The notes under the pieces: generated by a model | The model's database searches: none | What the model was told of the DNA's origin: nothing | Seen by the model: the letters and a program-made list of their open reading frames with translations, nothing else | DNA from: Phycisphaerales bacterium UBA1845 | GTDB lineage: Bacteria > Planctomycetota > Phycisphaerae > UBA1845 | Length of the DNA: 14,621 nucleotides | NCBI GenBank assembly: GCA_002338715.1 | Contig: DDIR01000075.1 | Span: 4,356-18,976 of the forward strand | Direction: 5' to 3' | Shown here: positions 6,920 to 13,831 of the stretch, in pieces | Layout of the letters: each line of letters begins with the position of its first letter | Position numbering within the stretch: position 1 is the stretch's first letter | Program-made: the position numbers and the translations under genes

Positions 6920-8928
6920 ACAGCGAACCTAGAAAGTCCGGGGAAAATGGCGTGGATGATTTTCACGGCACGCAGTGCCCAGAGGGAATGTCAATTCACA
7001 CCGAGTCGCCCGCCCCAATGAGCGACCCGTCCGATGGCGCCGCGCACTTGGATGATCGTTCGACCGCAAGTCGACTTCTCCGGTGGCTGGAACGCGTTGC
7101 GTTATTCGGCATCGGCGCGATGGTTATCTGGTCGCTCTACCATGGCGACGGGGCCAAAACCGGTAAGGATCCCGGCGTTCCAGGGCACGATTCGTTTTAT
7201 CACATCAAGATGGCGGAGATGCTTCCTGAGCACGGCTTTATGCGGGAGTTTCCGTGGCTGCAATTCAGTTACTTCACGCAACAGGGGCACGGATTCGTCA
7301 GCCATCATTCGGGATTTCACGTCATCCTCGCGCCCTTCGTTTACTTGGCAAAACTTACAACCGGCGATGCGCTGGCCGGGGGCCGTTGGGCCATGTGCTT
7401 CTTCGCCGGTCTGAATCTGGTACTCTTTCACGCGTTGCTGGACGCAGGCGGCGTACGGTGTCGTTGGTTGTTTGTCGCGCTTCTCGTCGTTCTGCCTGAT
7501 CAATTCCTCGTCCGGCACGCCTATGTGCGAGCAATTGGCCCCTCGCTTCTATTCATGCAGTTGTTGCTGCTAGTGTTGATCCACCATCGATTCGTGCTCG
7601 TCGCCATTGTTGCGTTTCTTTACGTGCAACTCTATCTGGGGGCCGCGCTGTACGTTCCGGTTATCGTTGCGGCATATACCTTTTCGGGTGTGTGCGGTCC
7701 CAAGTCGGACCGGGAGTTGCCGTGGAAGACGACGATCGCCGCCGTACTAGGGTGGGGCGCTGGAATCTATTTCCATCCGTACTCCGGCGCAGTCTACGAA
7801 TTCTTGATGCTGCAGGTGTTTGGTTCGGGCTTGTCGCCCGACATTTCCGTCGGCCGGGAATGGAAGCCATATCAGAACGTGTGGTGGTTCTCGACTTACT
7901 TGGCCGGGCCGCTGCTGCTCTTCTGGACGTTGGCCCTTGTCAGCCGACTTCGTTTTGGCCCACTCTTGCGCGGCCGTGAATTGACGGTGCTTGTGCTCAG
8001 TTTGATGTTCTTGGTATTGACGCTGAAAGCGAGGCGATTCATTGAGTATTGGCCGGCATTTTGCGTGCTCAGCACCGCGTATTTGCTGTCGCCATTTACC
8101 CGTACCTTGGCCTTTCGGAAGCGAATCGACGCTGCACCGGGGTTGGAAGGTTCACCTGACATTTCAGCAGGAAGCACGGTGTTGAGTGGGATCCTGGCGG
8201 GTGCAATCTTCTGCGTTGTTGTCACACAATCGCAGGTCCTCACGCCGCTTTATTCGATACCGATTGCCGTCGCCGCCGTTCTCTTTGTCGCGCTGCCGGC
8301 CGTGCGATTATGGTTGCAGGCAAAGCAGTCGAACGTGCCCGCGTTTCGCCGGAGCGTCCGAATGTTTTCAGCGTTCACCATTCTGCTGCTCATCATGCTT
8401 TCGCTTCGGGGACAATCGTTGAAAGCCGCCCAAAGGGCGTCGCGCTGCGGTTACGATCTTCCAGCGATTCAAAAAATGATGGAGTTCATCCAGGCAGATT
8501 CGAAACCGGGCGATGTCATCTTCACCGATGACTGGGACATCTTTCCCGTGTACTTCTATTACAACGCGCAAAATCACTATGTGGTTGGATTGGATCCGAA
8601 ATTCACGCACGAGCGCCGCCCCGACCTTTGGGAGCGTTACGTGCGCATCACGAGGGGCGATATACCCTCAGACGCGGAATTGGAGGAGCACATTGATGAT
8701 GGGACTCGGTTGCGCGAGAAGATTCACGTCGAACTGAGCGACATTCGGGATCAATTCGGCGCCGGCTATGTGATCACCGACCGGGATCACAAGAAACTTG
8801 CAAGGAAACTAAGTCGCGATTCGGAATTGGCACAACTCGTCTACCCTTCGGCGTCGTATTCTGATTCAAGAAACGAGCCATACTTGGTATTTAAGATCCT
8901 GGACAGGAAAATACCGGAGAATCCGTGA
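6916..8928 (+). CDS. Polytopic membrane protein, GT-C/STT3-like glycosyltransferase candidate
   Basis: The 670-residue product has a hydrophilic N-terminus (1-58), about ten to twelve membrane segments between 60 and 497, and a soluble C-terminal domain (about 500-670). The first extracytoplasmic loop carries GHDSFYHIKMAEMLPEHG (90-107), with an acidic residue where GT-C lipid-linked sugar transferases keep their catalytic Asp, then FPWLQFSYF and HHSGFHVILAPF. KARRFIEYWPAF (371-382) and TDDWDIFPVYFYYN (537-550) with YVVGLDPKF also recall STT3-related or other GT-C proteins. The likely role is glycosyl transfer from a polyprenyl-phosphate sugar on the outer face of the inner membrane; acceptor unknown. 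The start is uncertain: 6916 has only a distant AGG, and Met25 or Met35 (7018) would remove a non-conserved-looking N-terminus. It stands alone on the plus strand. Confidence 0.75.
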   Translation: MNSEPRKSGENGVDDFHGTQCPEGMSIHTESPAPMSDPSDGAAHLDDRSTASRLLRWLERVALFGIGAMVIWSLYHGDGAKTGKDPGVPGHDSFYHIKMAEMLPEHGFMREFPWLQFSYFTQQGHGFVSHHSGFHVILAPFVYLAKLTTGDALAGGRWAMCFFAGLNLVLFHALLDAGGVRCRWLFVALLVVLPDQFLVRHAYVRAIGPSLLFMQLLLLVLIHHRFVLVAIVAFLYVQLYLGAALYVPVIVAAYTFSGVCGPKSDRELPWKTTIAAVLGWGAGIYFHPYSGAVYEFLMLQVFGSGLSPDISVGREWKPYQNVWWFSTYLAGPLLLFWTLALVSRLRFGPLLRGRELTVLVLSLMFLVLTLKARRFIEYWPAFCVLSTAYLLSPFTRTLAFRKRIDAAPGLEGSPDISAGSTVLSGILAGAIFCVVVTQSQVLTPLYSIPIAVAAVLFVALPAVRLWLQAKQSNVPAFRRSVRMFSAFTILLLIMLSLRGQSLKAAQRASRCGYDLPAIQKMMEFIQADSKPGDVIFTDDWDIFPVYFYYNAQNHYVVGLDPKFTHERRPDLWERYVRITRGDIPSDAELEEHIDDGTRLREKIHVELSDIRDQFGAGYVITDRDHKKLARKLSRDSELAQLVYPSASYSDSRNEPYLVFKILDRKIPENP

Positions 8929-8953
8929 TGCAGATCGCATGCATCCTAATCGC

Positions 8954-9094
8954 TCATGCGCCGCCGTCGCGTTGTGATTCCTTTACTCGCGTACGATGTT
9001 TTTCAAGACGATAGCGCACGGCCTCACGCGTAATACCAAGGACACGCGCGGCCCGACTCAAATTGTGACTCGAATATTCCAACGCGCTGCTTAC
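8954..9094 (-). pseudogene. Remnant of a Fis-type helix-turn-helix (NtrC-family C-terminus)
   Basis: The minus strand reads a 46-residue open segment ending at TGA (8956-8954) that contains ALEYSSHNLSRAARVLGITR followed by EAVRYRLEKH. This is the HTH_8/Fis-type DNA-binding end found at the C-terminus of sigma-54-dependent activators. Upstream in the same frame there are stops at once (TGA at 9097-9095, and TAA two codons further), and no receiver or AAA+ domain is found. No start codon with a ribosome site is present. It is therefore a decayed 3' scrap, not a working regulator. Confidence 0.7.
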
Positions 9095-9236
9095 TCAGAA
9101 TTATTCCAAGGTGGACTCTATCCTGATTCCCGACCAAGGCACAATCTCCGATGTGAACTTCAGATTGAATATCGATTACCGCATTGGAGACTTGGTGGTT
9201 CGTCTCTCGCGGTGGAGCGTTTGGAGTCTATTGTGA
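9069..9236 (+). pseudogene. P-domain (proprotein convertase P-like) fragment
   Basis: The plus strand reads, in a frame open from 9069 to TGA at 9234, SILIPDQGTISDVNFRLNID then YRIGDLVVRLS (about 9114-9209). This matches the beta-sandwich P/Homo-B domain of bacterial secreted proteins (pattern IPD-x-G-TISDVNV-x-L-NI then GDLVV-x-L). Only about a third of a domain is left: there is no export signal or catalytic part, and the match is lost after 9209. The fragment partly overlaps the antisense helix-turn-helix remnant. Confidence 0.6.
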
Positions 9237-9583
9237 AGGGCGCAGACGCACTTCGCGAAAATAAACTGGCTGGAGCAAACCGAGCTCTCGTTGAAGCCAG
9301 GAAGATTGCGGAAGAAATCGGGGCGAGTCGTCGGATTGTCCAAATTGTCATTAGCCTGCAAGCTTGGCTAGAGACAGCGCAAGATCGGACAAGCAACATA
9401 CAGAGCAATGCAAATGACTTAATCAAAGAATTCTCAGAGTTGATCGACACGTTGGAATCGAAAGTTCTCCAAAGAAACCAAAGCCAAAGCAACCGCGACA
9501 CGCACCTCGCGGTCGGGCGCGCGGGGTTTCGATCACTGGAACAAAAACCTCCCCGAAAGCGACCCATTTCAAACGTTGGCTAA
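9206..9583 (+). pseudogene. C-terminal piece of an unidentified helical protein
   Basis: In the frame ending at TAA (9581-9583), residues from LAVERLESIVKGADAL to about LIDTLESKVLQ form amphipathic helices rich in Ala, Glu, Lys and Arg, typical of real coding sequence. The frame formally extends back to an ATG at 8996, but that part is antisense to the helix-turn-helix remnant and does not look coding. No ribosome site stands before any internal start (a GTG at 9212 is possible). The last 35 residues are basic and low in structure. It is probably the tail of a lost gene joined to the P-domain scrap. Family not recognised; a small genuine gene is not excluded. Confidence 0.4.
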
Positions 9584-9616
9584 TGGCCACAGTGCCTGGG
9601 CGGCCGATTTGGCCGG

Positions 9617-9772
9617 TTAACAGGGTGCGGTGCCACCCGCAAGTCTCGCGAGGTTGCGTGAAATCATTTCTTCCGGACGCGTGATCAACCCTTTCGACAA
9701 ATCTTGAATTGTTCCCAAAGCCGAAGCAGTGAGGTGAAGATTTTGGAACCTGCGCAGGGTGTCTTGTGTACT
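9617..9772 (-). other. In-frame open stretch after a double stop
   Basis: Directly after the paired TAA TAA that ends the 820-residue secreted protein, the same frame stays open for 51 codons (DTLRRFQNLHLTASALGTIQ, then DLSKGLITRPEEMISRNLAR) before a TAA at 9619-9617. It has a protein-like composition but no good start codon. It may be a relic of another gene or chance. The rest of 9584-9775 shows nothing further. Confidence 0.2.
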
Positions 9773-9775
9773 TTA

Positions 9776-12238
9776 TTACTCCGCCCAGTACACAAACCAT
9801 TGGCCTTCGTATCCGCGGTTCACTTCCCAGAAAACCTGTCCCCAAATATTGACGAAGTTTTCCCGATACGGCGCGGTGAATTTGATGTGCACATGGTTGG
9901 CGGCCGTTTCGGGTTGAATGGAATACTCGATCGTGATTTCATGAACTGCGTCGTTGTCATCCGGTTTGTTGACAACCAGTGTTGCCGTTGGAGACGGGCG
10001 CGGAGGTGGGTATATATCGAACTCGATCGCTCGCTCAGGACCGTCGCCTCCCGGATACCACCCGTTCACCCAGATATCCGCGCGGGTGGCAGGCTGACCT
10101 CCGAATGGGTTCGTGTTCACCAATCCCGTAAAAGGGTCGGTGATCGTCGTAACCGTTTTCATTTTGGCGTACATATAGATGGGATGGAGTTCGGACCTAA
10201 ATGTGTTGTGTCCGCAATCAATGATCCATCGGCCAACTGCGTAAATCAGATCACCCTCTTCCGGAAAGCCCATCCATCCCACAAACTCACCATAGAAGCG
10301 CTCGTATTCGAATTCGATCAGTCGTCCGTCGCCAGGTCCAATGCCGCTGACCTTGTTGCCTGCAGCGAACAGGCTTGGGAGATCGCCAATATCGCGGTGC
10401 GGTCCGAGCGGTGAAACCTGAAGGGTCCAGTCTGAGGGGCAGCCGAACACGGACGAACAAAATGGCGGTGAGTCGTAGGTCCAGGTGTGCGAAAACGGAA
10501 AGTCTTCGCCAGCCAGCGCGGATTCGACCACCACGCCGTAAACCGGCGTTCCGAGGTACTGGTCACCTTTGATCGGCTCCCATTCACCCTTGCCGCACTG
10601 CTTCAGGTCTGTCGCAACACACTCCACAAGTATGTCGAGTTTTTGATCCTCTAGGGCTTCACCACCGCAGAATTGATCTCCTGCATTTTCGATGAGTGGG
10701 AATTCCGTTTGCGGTGGATCAACGGTGCAAGGCCCCAGATTTCCTGTGCATGCATAGTTATCCCAAAGGGCACCGGTCTTCGCACTCACCGTCGGTGACT
10801 GCCGTTCGACCCAGAGTCGCGGTGGCGTTCCGCGGATTTCCAGGGTGGCTGGCACGAGGTCTGGCCGTGTCGGTCTGACGAATTGTTGGTATAGCCAGGT
10901 CCGGGTCGATGTCTGCACAGGTTCGACTGGGCTGACCGGATCGGCCAATGGTACGCTGGTCGGCGGACCGAGGAATTCCAATTCGCGCGTGTCCAGCACG
11001 TCCACGAACACCGTTGGTACATAGGCTGTCCCGGTGGAAAGGTCCGCGTAGATGCGCCCGCCGTCAAAATCCTGTACCGTGGTGTCGCCAGGTCCCACTC
11101 GCTCTTCACTCAGCGGGCAGCCAAAACCGTCATTGTTGAATAGACCACGTAGCGACAGCCATTTGGTAAAGATGTCACCGCGAAATACGAAAGTGTTGTC
11201 CGCGTCATCCACACTGACGGCGCCATTATCATAGACAGCAATTTTGCATCCACCCGCCACAATGCCGAAGCTGAACTCACCCAACTGCGGTGCGCCGTTG
11301 AGGTTTTCTTGCACGATTCGGTCACGTATCGCGGTTGGGAGATTGTTGAACGTCGCGGTGGCAGTTCCTTTGAGGCCGCCGGTATTCTCCGCTTCAACGG
11401 TCAACGTGATCGGCCCCATCGGCAGTCCGCCAAATCCACCCGGGAGCGAGAACTGGCGTTCGGTTCCCGTGCCGGTCAGGGAGAGAGCCGATGTGAACGG
11501 AGGGGCTGACGATTCTGGAGGAAGACGATAGTCGAGCGTCATCCTGACGGGTGATAATAGTCCTTCGCCCGAAACCGTACCGGCGATCTCCAGCGTGTCG
11601 ACATCCAGATCGACGCCATCTTCTGGAGTCGTAATGACGATGACGGGCGCCAACAGTGGAGGAGGAGCCGGTGGTTCGCCTTCAAACTCAAGGTCGTCGA
11701 TTTCTTCGAAATTCGTGCCCTCAAATAACAGTTCGACTTTCATGATTGTCGGCGTCGCAACGGTAACCTCAAACGCCGTGTCGAACGTGGCACCTGCAAC
11801 CACCTTCGGTCCATCTTGCGCCACGATCATGTCGTTGACGTCGTACGCGAACATCGTGCCGTTCACCGGAGTAACGGGTACGCCCGCAAAGAGTCGCACC
11901 AAAGTCTGTGGGCTGGTAAACGTCATCGTCAGGGGGCCGGGGTCGAATTCAAAGTCTGACGGGTTCACGGATTGCAGCGCTTGTGTGCCGGAATGCGCGG
12001 TTGCATCCGTACGCAGGAAGTGCCCACCGAAAATGACGCCTTTGGCGTTGTACTGCGTGGTGATGGTGGCCGGGGCAGTGATGTCTTCAAAGTCGATCAA
12101 TGTCGGATCGGCCAAGGCCGTGCTCGCCATCGTCATGATGACAAATGTCGCCGACAACAACCACCAGGCGATTCGCACAGGCAACCATTTGCCAATCGAA
12201 AAGCTGCGCGTTTTTCTGCACGGCACATGGTGATCCAT
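9776..12238 (-). CDS. Secreted multidomain protein with Ig-like and LGFP-like regions
   Basis: This is an 820-residue exported protein. A signal peptide (hydrophobic core about 21-36) has a likely cleavage after ALA43. Residues 46-187 form a beta-rich domain beginning LIDFEDITAPATI with YNAKGVIFGG, of a kind common in secreted bacterial proteins. Residues 195-297 look like a bacterial Ig-type sandwich (VIVITTPEDGVDLDVDTLEI). Residues about 303-410 resemble LGFP repeats (GFGCPLSEE, then QDFDGGRIYADLSTGTAYV), a motif of cell-surface and esterase-linked proteins. Residues 410-820 are unassigned, with several Cys (PFCSSVFGCPSDW) suggesting disulfides and an aromatic-rich C-terminus. The ATG at 12238 is chosen because GGAGG stands 8 bases upstream, rather than 12319, which would put 27 residues before the signal and overlap the upstream gene. 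It lies 77 bases after the PKD-like lipoprotein gene, probably in one transcript. Likely extracellular or surface-bound; function unknown. Confidence 0.85.
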   Translation of the reverse strand: MDHHVPCRKTRSFSIGKWLPVRIAWWLLSATFVIMTMASTALADPTLIDFEDITAPATITTQYNAKGVIFGGHFLRTDATAHSGTQALQSVNPSDFEFDPGPLTMTFTSPQTLVRLFAGVPVTPVNGTMFAYDVNDMIVAQDGPKVVAGATFDTAFEVTVATPTIMKVELLFEGTNFEEIDDLEFEGEPPAPPPLLAPVIVITTPEDGVDLDVDTLEIAGTVSGEGLLSPVRMTLDYRLPPESSAPPFTSALSLTGTGTERQFSLPGGFGGLPMGPITLTVEAENTGGLKGTATATFNNLPTAIRDRIVQENLNGAPQLGEFSFGIVAGGCKIAVYDNGAVSVDDADNTFVFRGDIFTKWLSLRGLFNNDGFGCPLSEERVGPGDTTVQDFDGGRIYADLSTGTAYVPTVFVDVLDTRELEFLGPPTSVPLADPVSPVEPVQTSTRTWLYQQFVRPTRPDLVPATLEIRGTPPRLWVERQSPTVSAKTGALWDNYACTGNLGPCTVDPPQTEFPLIENAGDQFCGGEALEDQKLDILVECVATDLKQCGKGEWEPIKGDQYLGTPVYGVVVESALAGEDFPFSHTWTYDSPPFCSSVFGCPSDWTLQVSPLGPHRDIGDLPSLFAAGNKVSGIGPGDGRLIEFEYERFYGEFVGWMGFPEEGDLIYAVGRWIIDCGHNTFRSELHPIYMYAKMKTVTTITDPFTGLVNTNPFGGQPATRADIWVNGWYPGGDGPERAIEFDIYPPPRPSPTATLVVNKPDDNDAVHEITIEYSIQPETAANHVHIKFTAPYRENFVNIWGQVFWEVNRGYEGQWFVYWAE

Positions 12239-12246
12239 TTGGGAAT

Positions 12247-12251
12247 CCTCC
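12247..12251 (-). promoter_or_regulatory. Ribosome binding site deciding the secreted protein start
   Basis: GGAGG on the minus strand lies 8 bases before the ATG at 12238. This fixes the start downstream of the longer in-frame ATG at 12319. Confidence 0.75.
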
Positions 12252-12315
12252 ACTCGGATGGACAGACTTCGTACGTCGCCAAGTGACCTTCGAGTTGGTT
12301 TTGCAAGTGGCGTGA

Positions 12316-13149
12316 TCATAGGTCGTAGCCTCCCAACATGGCGCGAATGGTGACCGTTGATGTGGACGAGTTCGTCACCGAAAGAACAGCCGTCCCGCCT
12401 TCGGTCGACGTCTGACGTATGTCCGTTCCGCCTCGATCGTGACCAATGCTGTAGTCGTCTCCTGTCGCAATGCTGACACCGTCAAGCAATAGCGTCACGG
12501 GTAGCGCATCGGTCGTGCCGATCCATCTCACCGATCCCATCAGCACCGATGGACCGTCGATGGGCAGTTCCAATTCGTGCATCGCACCCGGGGACAATTC
12601 AACTTCGGCTGTCGGGGCATATACGACTTGTTTGAGCCAAGCAGGACCGCCTTTCCCGACTTCCTGATCACCCGTTGGAATTTCGAGGCTCGCCCAGCCT
12701 TGAGGAAAATTGCCAGAGACTGCGGGGTCATTCTTGATCGACGGCTGGCGAATCACTTCGACTTGTGCCATCGATTCGGTTGGGATCACGGAGACGGTCG
12801 TCCGTCCCATGCCGTTGGTGTTGCCATCGCTTACCGTCAGGTCAAACGCCAGAGACGTACCGTTCGAGGGCGCAATAAAATTGACAATCGGATCGGTCGA
12901 AGCGCTCAGCGTCACCGGCGTCCCGAGTTTCTGTTGCCACACGAAAGTGAGCTCATCACCATCCGGATCGCTACTCGCGGAGCCGTCCAGCGTAACGCTC
13001 GCCCCGACCTCGACGGACTGATCTTGACTGAGATTGACTGTCGGTGCGTGATTCTCCGAAGGAGTTGGCACAGGTGCGCCAGGGTTGCATCCCGCGACAA
13101 GCACGACCAACACCTGTGCAAACAGGTTTTCCATTTGGTTTGTTTTCAT
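12316..13149 (-). CDS. Lipoprotein with a PKD/Ig-like domain
   Basis: This is a 277-residue lipoprotein. The N-terminus (MKTNQMENLFAQ...) leads to the lipobox VAGC with Cys21, then a Pro-rich linker. Residues 36-122 form a PKD/REJ-like sandwich (APTVNLSQDQSVEVG, LDGSASSDPDGDELTFVWQQ, FDLTVSDGN). Residues 128-277 are beta-rich and unassigned, ending in VTIRAMLGGYDL. PKD-like domains usually bind surfaces or glycans, or act as spacers. The ATG at 13149 places the signal sequence at the N-terminus, with GAGAAAG before it; the longer frame to 13269 adds 40 basic, Cys-rich residues that do not fit an export signal. It is followed after 77 bases by the secreted Ig/LGFP-like protein, so the two probably work together at the cell surface. 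Confidence 0.85.
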   Translation of the reverse strand: MKTNQMENLFAQVLVVLVAGCNPGAPVPTPSENHAPTVNLSQDQSVEVGASVTLDGSASSDPDGDELTFVWQQKLGTPVTLSASTDPIVNFIAPSNGTSLAFDLTVSDGNTNGMGRTTVSVIPTESMAQVEVIRQPSIKNDPAVSGNFPQGWASLEIPTGDQEVGKGGPAWLKQVVYAPTAEVELSPGAMHELELPIDGPSVLMGSVRWIGTTDALPVTLLLDGVSIATGDDYSIGHDRGGTDIRQTSTEGGTAVLSVTNSSTSTVTIRAMLGGYDL

Positions 13150-13564
13150 TGCTTTCTCGTAAGTATTCTGCCAACGTTTGTCGACGCCAACGGTTTTCAC
13201 CGCAGGGAGCGCGCATCGCCCACACAAACTGCAATTACGTTTCGCGCACCTCTTGCGCACAACGCCCACACATCTCGACCAAAAACAAATTTGCAGAAGA
13301 AGGAAAAGGATGATTGCCCTGATGCTATTTTATCCACCTACTCCTGATTCAACCATGGATTCCAATTTTCTCAAAAGACAAAGGGGTGTGGTGCACGACC
13401 GTGCGTTCCGTGGCAGCTGACTTTGGGGCGCTTTTGCCCACGGGCGGCACAGGCCGGACACCCGACTTTCGCGCACAGAAGGGGGTTTTTCTATAAACGG
13501 CTTGCCCATCCTGCCGCCATTGGTGTCGCTTCGCGCCAACCGACGTCGACCGAAGCGTGTCTGC

Positions 13565-13591
13565 TTAGCAGCGGAACCGCCTTAAACCCAT
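13565..13591 (-). CDS. Possible 8-residue ORF with a near-perfect ribosome site
   Basis: AGGAGGT (13603-13597) lies 5 bases before an ATG at 13591 that reads MGLRRFRC and stops at 13567-13565. A near-ideal ribosome site before so short an ORF suggests either a leader peptide or the surviving start of a lost gene. It lies about 415 bases upstream of the PKD-like lipoprotein start. Confidence 0.3.
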   Translation of the reverse strand: MGLRRFRC

Positions 13592-13594
13592 GGT

Positions 13595-13660
13595 TTACCT
13601 CCTGTACTCCTTTGGAGGGCAGAACGTTCTTTGGGTGGTAGGTAATTCTGTTTCAGTCAT
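13595..13660 (-). CDS. Possible 21-residue leader peptide
   Basis: An ATG at 13660 with AAGGA 7 bases upstream opens a 21-codon ORF (MTETELPTTQRTFCPPKEYRR). Its final AGG AGG TAA codons form the ribosome site of the next tiny ORF. An in-frame ATG at 13696 would lengthen it to 33 residues but has a poor ribosome site. No family is recognised. Confidence 0.3.
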   Translation of the reverse strand: MTETELPTTQRTFCPPKEYRR

Positions 13661-13831
13661 GGCGGCGTCCTTCCGCCCATTTTCCACGCTTTGCATCTCA
13701 GGCGCTCACGAAGCAGGGGCATGAGAGCGATTGCATTCCTGACCGATTCGGGATGGACGGGTAAGGTGACGTTGAAAGCAACGTTTCCGCGGGTTCAAAA
13801 CTCCAGCGGAAGGGAACCGCAGTCATCTCTC

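Larger units (their letters stand above)
13150..13831. other. Long intergenic region with tiny ORFs and hairpins
   Basis: There is no large gene in these 682 bases. The frames that are open here on either strand lack ribosome sites and family features. Two tiny minus-strand ORFs are listed separately. Small inverted repeats are visible: ACGTTG-AAAG-CAACGT (13769-13784), about 48 bases past the chitosanase stop, and CTCC-TTT-GGAG (13607-13617). Neither is followed by a T-run, so I do not call a terminator. Confidence 0.5.

Noticed and set aside
8927..8945. Hairpin GATGCA-7-TGCATC at the stop of the membrane protein gene
   Set aside because: The stem is short and AT-containing, with no following T-run, so it is not a convincing terminator.
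8996..9205. N-terminal part of the 195-residue plus-strand ORF
   Set aside because: It is antisense to the helix-turn-helix remnant and out of frame with the P-domain fragment; the composition is not protein-like.
9620..9637. Inverted repeat GGGTG/CACCC near the end of the secreted protein gene
   Set aside because: It is a 5-base stem without a T-run, consistent with chance in GC-rich sequence.
13162..13190. Sigma-70-like pair TTGGCG / AATACT (minus strand, 17-base spacer) before the PKD-like lipoprotein
   Set aside because: Each box matches only 4 of 6, and the -10 is so close to the ATG that the leader would not contain the ribosome site.
13423..13641. 72-residue plus-strand ORF in the long intergenic region
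   Set aside because: It has no ribosome site, no recognisable domain, and random-looking composition.
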